Under the pieces are notes generated by a model. That model made no database searches and was not told the DNA's origin. It was given only the letters and a program-made list of their open reading frames with translations. Made by a program: the position numbers and the translations under genes. A stretch of DNA of 17,786 nucleotides. Origin: Halovenus sp. (GTDB taxonomy: Archaea; Halobacteriota; Halobacteria; Halobacteriales; Haloarculaceae). Below, piece by piece: positions 14,501-17,786 of the stretch. The stretch's first letter is position 1. Each line of letters begins with the position of its first letter. The stretch covers positions 1-17,786 of the forward strand of contig JAQCNR010000236.1 of assembly GCA_028274925.1 (NCBI GenBank). The letters run 5' to 3'.

Positions 14501-14777
14501 CGATGTCCTCCTCCTCGACACGGTCGGCGGCCTCTCGCAGCGTCGAGGCGAGTGTTCGGGCCTCTTCGGGGAAGAACTCCACGTGGTCGGCGTGCTGGTC
14601 GAGTCTGTCCACGTCCGTCGGATCGAGTTCCGTGGACAGTCGCACCACACCGTTGTCTTCGTCGCTTTCGACATCGAGGACGACGACCCCGTCTTCGGCC
14701 CAGTCGATACCTGACGCACCGCCCTGCAGGTAATCGAAGGTCGTGTACGCCGTCACGTCCAGTACTCTGTGGCTCAT
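14493..14777 (-). CDS. Small nirA-linked protein of unknown function
   Basis: A 94-residue acidic protein that I cannot name with confidence. The N-terminal two-thirds looks beta-rich (VLDVTAYTTFDYLQGG, GVVVLDVESDE, GVVRLSTELD). The C-terminal third is a helix (EEARTLASTLREAADRVEEED). There are no cysteines and no membrane segment, so it is probably not an iron-sulfur carrier. The ATG at 14777 starts two bases after the NirA stop codon, and its own stop lies 8 bases inside the SUMT gene, a fully coupled three-gene arrangement. That context suggests a role linked to nitrite reductase, for example in cofactor insertion, partner binding or regulation, but nothing in the sequence shows which. Confidence 0.8.
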   Translation of the reverse strand: MSHRVLDVTAYTTFDYLQGGASGIDWAEDGVVVLDVESDEDNGVVRLSTELDPTDVDRLDQHADHVEFFPEEARTLASTLREAADRVEEEDIDE

Positions 14778-14779
14778 AA

Positions 14780-16543
14780 TCAATCATCCGCCGAGAGGGG
14801 CGTGCCGTCGGGTTTGGTCGGTGCCGGGCTGTCGCCGTTCTCGAAGGGATACCACGCCTGCTTGCCGTCAGTCAGACAGGCGTCCTCGTAGTCGCTCTCT
14901 GCTGGCTCTGTGAGGTCAGTCAGCGCCTCGACACCAAAGTCTTCGACCCACTCTCGGAAGCTCTCGCCCTCCTCACGGTGGGCTGCAAAGGCCTCGACAA
15001 TCTGTTTGATCAGCACTGGAACCTCATCGGCAGGCACGCGCTGGTGGACCCACTCGATGAACGACGGGTCAGCGCCGATGCCACCGCCGACACCAACGTC
15101 GAGTGCTTCGACCATCTCGCCGTCTTTCCGGGCGCGCATTCCCTGCAGTCCAATGTCGGCGGTCATCGCCTGCCCACAGTCGGCCGTACAGCCCGAGTAG
15201 TGGATTTTGAGTTGGCTGACATCGTCGGGGAGGTCAGTGCTACTGCGCAGCCAGCGCAGCGTGCGAGCCATTCGAACTTTCGTCTCTGTGAGCGCGAGCG
15301 AACAGAACTCCGTGCCCGTACAGGCCTGTGCGCCGCGAACGAACGGACTCGGCTCTGGGGTGTGCTCTTCGAGCAGTGGCTCAGAGAGCAGCGGCGCAAT
15401 GTCGTTGTCGGGAACGTCCATGATGATCGGGTTCTGGCGGCGAGTCAACCGAACCTCACCGGAGCCGTACTCGCTGGCGAGATTCGCGAGTGCGATGGTT
15501 TCCTTGGCAGTCAGGCGACCAACCGGAACGCTCAGCCCGACGTAATTGAGGCCATCACGCTGTTCGTAGACGCCGACGTGGTCGTGTGGTCCCTCGTCGG
15601 CGGATTTGCCAGCGTTGTAGGTGTACTCGTCGCGGAAGTCCGTGCCCGCTGGCTCGAACTCGAAGTCAAGACGGTCGTCGAGGTCGTCGCGAATCTTCTC
15701 GGTTCCGTGCTCGTCGACGAAGAAGCGAGCGCGGTTTTTTGAGCGGTTCTGTCGGTTGCCGTGTTCGTAGTAGTACTCGACGAAGGCTCGGACCGTCTCG
15801 ACAGCCTTCTCCGGCGGGATGAACAGGTCGAGCGGGCGTGCTTCGCGTGGTTCGCGGCCGCCGAGGCCACCGCCGACGCGGACGTTGAATCCTTTCCGCG
15901 TCTCGCCGTCTTCCGTTTTGTAGGCCGGTTCGAGACCGATATCGTTGATCGAATCCTGCGCACAGCCCTGTTTGCAGCCCGACACCGAGATATTGAATTT
16001 CCGGGGCATGTTGGCGAGGGCGTTATCTCCACGGATGGTCTCCTGAATCTCGTCGAGGATTGGGCGGGACTGGACGAACTCCTCGGCCTTGCCCGCGACG
16101 GGACAGCCCGAGATATTTCGCATCGTGTCCCCTCCTGCCGAGCGCGAACTCACGCCGACAGCTTCGAGTTTGGCCCAAATTTCAGGGATATCTTCGAGGT
16201 TCAGCCAGTGGAGTTGGATGGACTGCCGTGTCGTGAGGTCAACCCAGCCGTTGCCCCACTCGGGGTTTTCCGCCGGACCTGTCGCGTACTCACGGGCAAC
16301 TTCGCCGATTGCTCGGAGTTGGTCAGGCTTCAACACGCCGCCGCAGTTGGTCAGTCGCATCATGAAATACGACTCCTGACCGGAGCGCTGGTGGAACACA
16401 CCCCAGAACTTGAACCGAGAGAACCACTCGTCGCGTTCTTCTTCAGGGATGGAGTCCCAGCCACGCTCGGCGAACTCCTCGATTTTCGCTCTGACCTCGT
16501 CACCGTACAGTTCGTCTTTGATCTGCTCTTTCTTGTGTGGCAT
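14780..16543 (-). CDS. nirA: Ferredoxin-dependent assimilatory nitrite reductase
   Basis: Reduces nitrite to ammonium with six electrons from ferredoxin, using a [4Fe-4S] cluster bridged to siroheme, in the cytoplasm. The 587-residue length and two-repeat layout fit the NirA/sulfite reductase family. The cluster cysteines are C408 and C414 (ACTGTEFC) and C452 and C456 (SGCTADCGQ), a Cx5C...Cx3C pair. The first half carries the half-domain repeat with RLTNCGGVL (63-71), LTTRQSIQLHW (103-113) and ISVSGCKQGC (185-194). The second has VGRLTAKETIALANLA and EVRLTRRQN. The assimilatory sulfite reductase alternative is possible, but a NarK transporter and HPP protein upstream favour nitrite. AGGTGAG (16549-16555), five bases before the ATG, is a ribosome-binding site, so the mRNA is leadered. 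Confidence 0.93.
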   Translation of the reverse strand: MPHKKEQIKDELYGDEVRAKIEEFAERGWDSIPEEERDEWFSRFKFWGVFHQRSGQESYFMMRLTNCGGVLKPDQLRAIGEVAREYATGPAENPEWGNGWVDLTTRQSIQLHWLNLEDIPEIWAKLEAVGVSSRSAGGDTMRNISGCPVAGKAEEFVQSRPILDEIQETIRGDNALANMPRKFNISVSGCKQGCAQDSINDIGLEPAYKTEDGETRKGFNVRVGGGLGGREPREARPLDLFIPPEKAVETVRAFVEYYYEHGNRQNRSKNRARFFVDEHGTEKIRDDLDDRLDFEFEPAGTDFRDEYTYNAGKSADEGPHDHVGVYEQRDGLNYVGLSVPVGRLTAKETIALANLASEYGSGEVRLTRRQNPIIMDVPDNDIAPLLSEPLLEEHTPEPSPFVRGAQACTGTEFCSLALTETKVRMARTLRWLRSSTDLPDDVSQLKIHYSGCTADCGQAMTADIGLQGMRARKDGEMVEALDVGVGGGIGADPSFIEWVHQRVPADEVPVLIKQIVEAFAAHREEGESFREWVEDFGVEALTDLTEPAESDYEDACLTDGKQAWYPFENGDSPAPTKPDGTPLSADD

Positions 16544-16858
16544 AAATACTCACCTGCTCAGTAGATGTCCAATTTTAGCTCGACTCGTTTGCACATCTGA
16601 CCGTAATTCACGTCTGAGTATCGTGTATCATAACTATAAAACACTGACTCTTTAAAAACTGGATATTACAGACAGTTCAGCCGACGACTGTCCGATATAA
16701 GGACGTGTCCAATGAATATTAGGGGATTCTCTCTCGAATTTTCAGGGGTGAAAATCAACTTTCGTCCAATTTTCTATCTGCAAGGTGAAATGTCCGGATG
16801 TCAACGGGTGCCAAGCCAGAGACGGCGGCGCGCGCGAGCCGGTGAGAAATCACGGCGT
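16544..16858. promoter_or_regulatory. AT-rich intergenic region with nirA promoter candidates
   Basis: These 315 gene-free bases are the most AT-rich in the window. Reading toward nirA, TATA candidates are TTATATC (16694-16700), TTTTTAAAG (about 16651-16659), TTTTATAG (about 16634-16641) and TAAAAT (16572-16577). The ribosome-binding site at 16549-16555 favours one of the three upstream boxes. GTCCAATTTT occurs exactly at 16567-16576 and 16764-16773, and GTCCAAT again at 16707-16713. GTCC-N7-GGAC spans 16690-16704, and GGAC-GT-GTCC spans 16701-16710. GAAAAT (16750-16755) and ATTTTC (16769-16774) form another inverted repeat. I see no small gene here. Nitrogen-responsive control would be expected. 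Confidence 0.6.
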
Positions 16859-16865
16859 TCACCGG
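16839..16865 (-). terminator. 7-bp hairpin at the end of the HPP gene
   Basis: CCGGTGA (16839-16845) and TCACCGG (16859-16865) form a perfect stem around a 13-base loop, overlapping the HPP stop codon. In the direction of transcription a short GATTTC lies in the loop, and no strong T-run follows at once, so a termination role is only possible. Confidence 0.3.
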
Positions 16866-17380
16866 TCAGGCGGACGAACTTCTGGGTGACCGTCACCGAG
16901 AAGATGGCGGACCACGGTCAGGGTAGCGGCGTGGAACTCAACGAGAATGATGACGCTGGCGACGATGACCCCCACCTGACCGGGCGTCGAGAGCAGCCCA
17001 AGCGAGACGATGAGCGTCGTTGCACAGGCTGGCGCGTGGACTGTGTCAGTGCCAATCATCGCGCCGCTGGTCACCATGACCGATGCCGTTGCGCTGGCGG
17101 CCAGCCTGAGCCCATCGAGTGAGTATGCCGGCGGTGTGGCCGTGATGGCAACGTCGGGCGCGAACAGCACCCATGCCAGAAAGCCCGCCGCTCCGCCGAT
17201 GAGGTGACTGCCGACGATGCGAACAGAGGCAGTCTGTTCGCCCTGACGCTCGAAGGCCAGAATGAACGCAGAGGGGCCGAGACTCGGGAAGATGAACGGC
17301 TGGCCGCTCACCCACGCGATAATGCCAAGCACCACGAACAGTAGCCCAGCATAGAAACTCGTGCCAACCTCGCGTCTCAC
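16859..17380 (-). CDS. HPP-family membrane protein, possible nitrite transporter
   Basis: A 173-residue membrane protein with about five or six helices. Family features are QPFIFPSLGPSAFILAF near residues 26-42, GSHLIGGAAGFLAW, and HAPACATTLIVSLG, where the HPP signature that names the family reads His-Ala-Pro. Plant chloroplast and cyanobacterial members have been reported to transport nitrite, and the position between a NarK transporter and nirA fits that role. This is inference. The frame is open to 17506, but that part runs into the NarK gene. GTG at 17380 gives MRREVGTSFYAGLL at the first helix and has a TATA-like TTATTT about 25 bases upstream, so I chose it. The NarK stop is 52 bases upstream. 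Confidence 0.85.
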   Translation of the reverse strand: MRREVGTSFYAGLLFVVLGIIAWVSGQPFIFPSLGPSAFILAFERQGEQTASVRIVGSHLIGGAAGFLAWVLFAPDVAITATPPAYSLDGLRLAASATASVMVTSGAMIGTDTVHAPACATTLIVSLGLLSTPGQVGVIVASVIILVEFHAATLTVVRHLLGDGHPEVRPPDR

Positions 17381-17401
17381 ACGGCCAACTGCGACGGGGA
17401 G

Positions 17402-17407
17402 AAATAA
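17402..17407 (-). promoter_or_regulatory. TATA-like box for the HPP gene
   Basis: The minus strand reads TTATTT, about 25 bases before the GTG at 17380, in the 52-base gap after NarK. It would give the HPP gene its own leaderless transcript in addition to any read-through from narK. Confidence 0.45.
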
Positions 17408-17432
17408 GTGAGCCGCGATTCGTGCCGAACAG

Positions 17433-17786
17433 TTAGTCGTCGGCGGCCGCAACCGGCTTCGAGGACGGTTCCTCGTCGGCAACGACCCAGCCTTTCTCCG
17501 TCGCAACTTCGGAGATGTGTGGCTGGAAGACCCACGCTGACAGCAGCAGAATCGGGATCATCGTCAACCCAGCGATGGCGTAGCCGAGGTGGAGGTTCGG
17601 CAGGAACGCCGAGGAGAAAATCAGCGGGTAGAAGATACCGCCCGAGGAGCCAATCCCACCGACGATACCGGCGACGCTGCCGGAGTCGTCGGGGAACATC
17701 GACGGGACCATCGCGAAGATTGCGCCCTCTGCGAACGCACAGCCCATGCCGACGCCGAAGGCGGCGACAACAGCCAGCAGGATGTT
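17433..17786 (-). CDS. narK: NarK-type nitrate/nitrite transporter, C-terminal part
   Basis: A major-facilitator transporter for nitrate uptake (or nitrate/nitrite exchange), cut by the right window edge. Only the last 117 residues are visible. EGAIFAMVPSMFPDDSGSVAG followed by IVGGIGSSGGIFYPLIFS matches the second nitrate-signature region of the NarK/NasA family, with conserved glycines in the helix that contacts nitrate. One more hydrophobic helix (YAIAGLTMIPILLLSAWVF) and a short acidic cytoplasmic tail follow. The frame is open through the edge (NILLAVVAAFGVG before the first visible Met), so Met at 17747 is internal. Upstream, beyond the window, I would expect the assimilatory nitrate reductase. 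Confidence 0.9.
   Translation of the reverse strand, partial: NILLAVVAAFGVGMGCAFAEGAIFAMVPSMFPDDSGSVAGIVGGIGSSGGIFYPLIFSSAFLPNLHLGYAIAGLTMIPILLLSAWVFQPHISEVATEKGWVVADEEPSSKPVAAADD

Noticed and set aside
16712..17122. Plus-strand open frame antisense to the HPP gene
   Set aside because: Its product is basic, low in hydrophobics and unlike any haloarchaeal protein, while the opposite strand encodes a clear HPP-family membrane protein.

Overview
The window reads as chromosomal DNA of a halophilic archaeon (class Halobacteria). Predicted proteins are strongly acidic, GC is high, several genes have TATA-like boxes 24-31 bases before the start codon with almost no leader, GTG starts are common, and the gene set is haloarchaeal: a GGM-tailed thermosome, a fused tRNA-intron endonuclease, haloarchaeal winged-helix domains and ferredoxin-type nitrite reductase. 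I do not assign a genus.

Layout. (1) 40-1435, minus strand: hisI (histidine biosynthesis) overlapping a coiled-coil protein of unknown role. (2) 1667-3349, plus strand: a thermosome subunit with a leaderless promoter, followed by about 290 bases without a gene that hold a series of stem-loops, most with an 11-base loop. (3) 3642-5179: a four-helix membrane sensor-like protein and a small hypothetical protein (minus), then a DUF4864-like protein (plus, GTG start). (4) 5169-7855, minus strand: two SAM-methyltransferase-like genes behind a MATE-family exporter. (5) 8006-9022, plus strand: tRNA splicing endonuclease endA. (6) 9025-11675, minus strand: a tandem pair of citrate-synthase-like genes. 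The downstream copy carries one in-frame TGA. The upstream copy is fused at its C-terminus to an ArsR-like winged helix-turn-helix. (7) 11734-13629, minus strand: a CPA1 Na+/H+ antiporter with a cytoplasmic TrkA-type domain. (8) 13676-17786, minus strand: a nitrate/nitrite assimilation block, read in transcription order as NarK-type transporter (cut by the window end), HPP-family membrane protein, NirA nitrite reductase, a 94-residue unknown protein, and uroporphyrinogen-III methyltransferase.

How the genes work together. In block 8 NarK would bring in nitrate (the reductase probably lies beyond the right edge), the HPP protein may move nitrite, NirA reduces nitrite to ammonium, and the methyltransferase makes precorrin-2, the precursor of NirA's siroheme. 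The last three genes are translationally coupled (2-base gap, then 8-base overlap). Block 6 is the most unusual part. A metabolic-enzyme fold with most oxaloacetate-binding positions kept is joined to a DNA-binding domain, next to a broken enzyme-only paralog whose promoter carries a 6-6-6 dyad. This suggests a metabolite-sensing regulator that has not, to my knowledge, been characterised. The intergenic stem-loop series after the thermosome is the second feature that ordinary annotation would miss.
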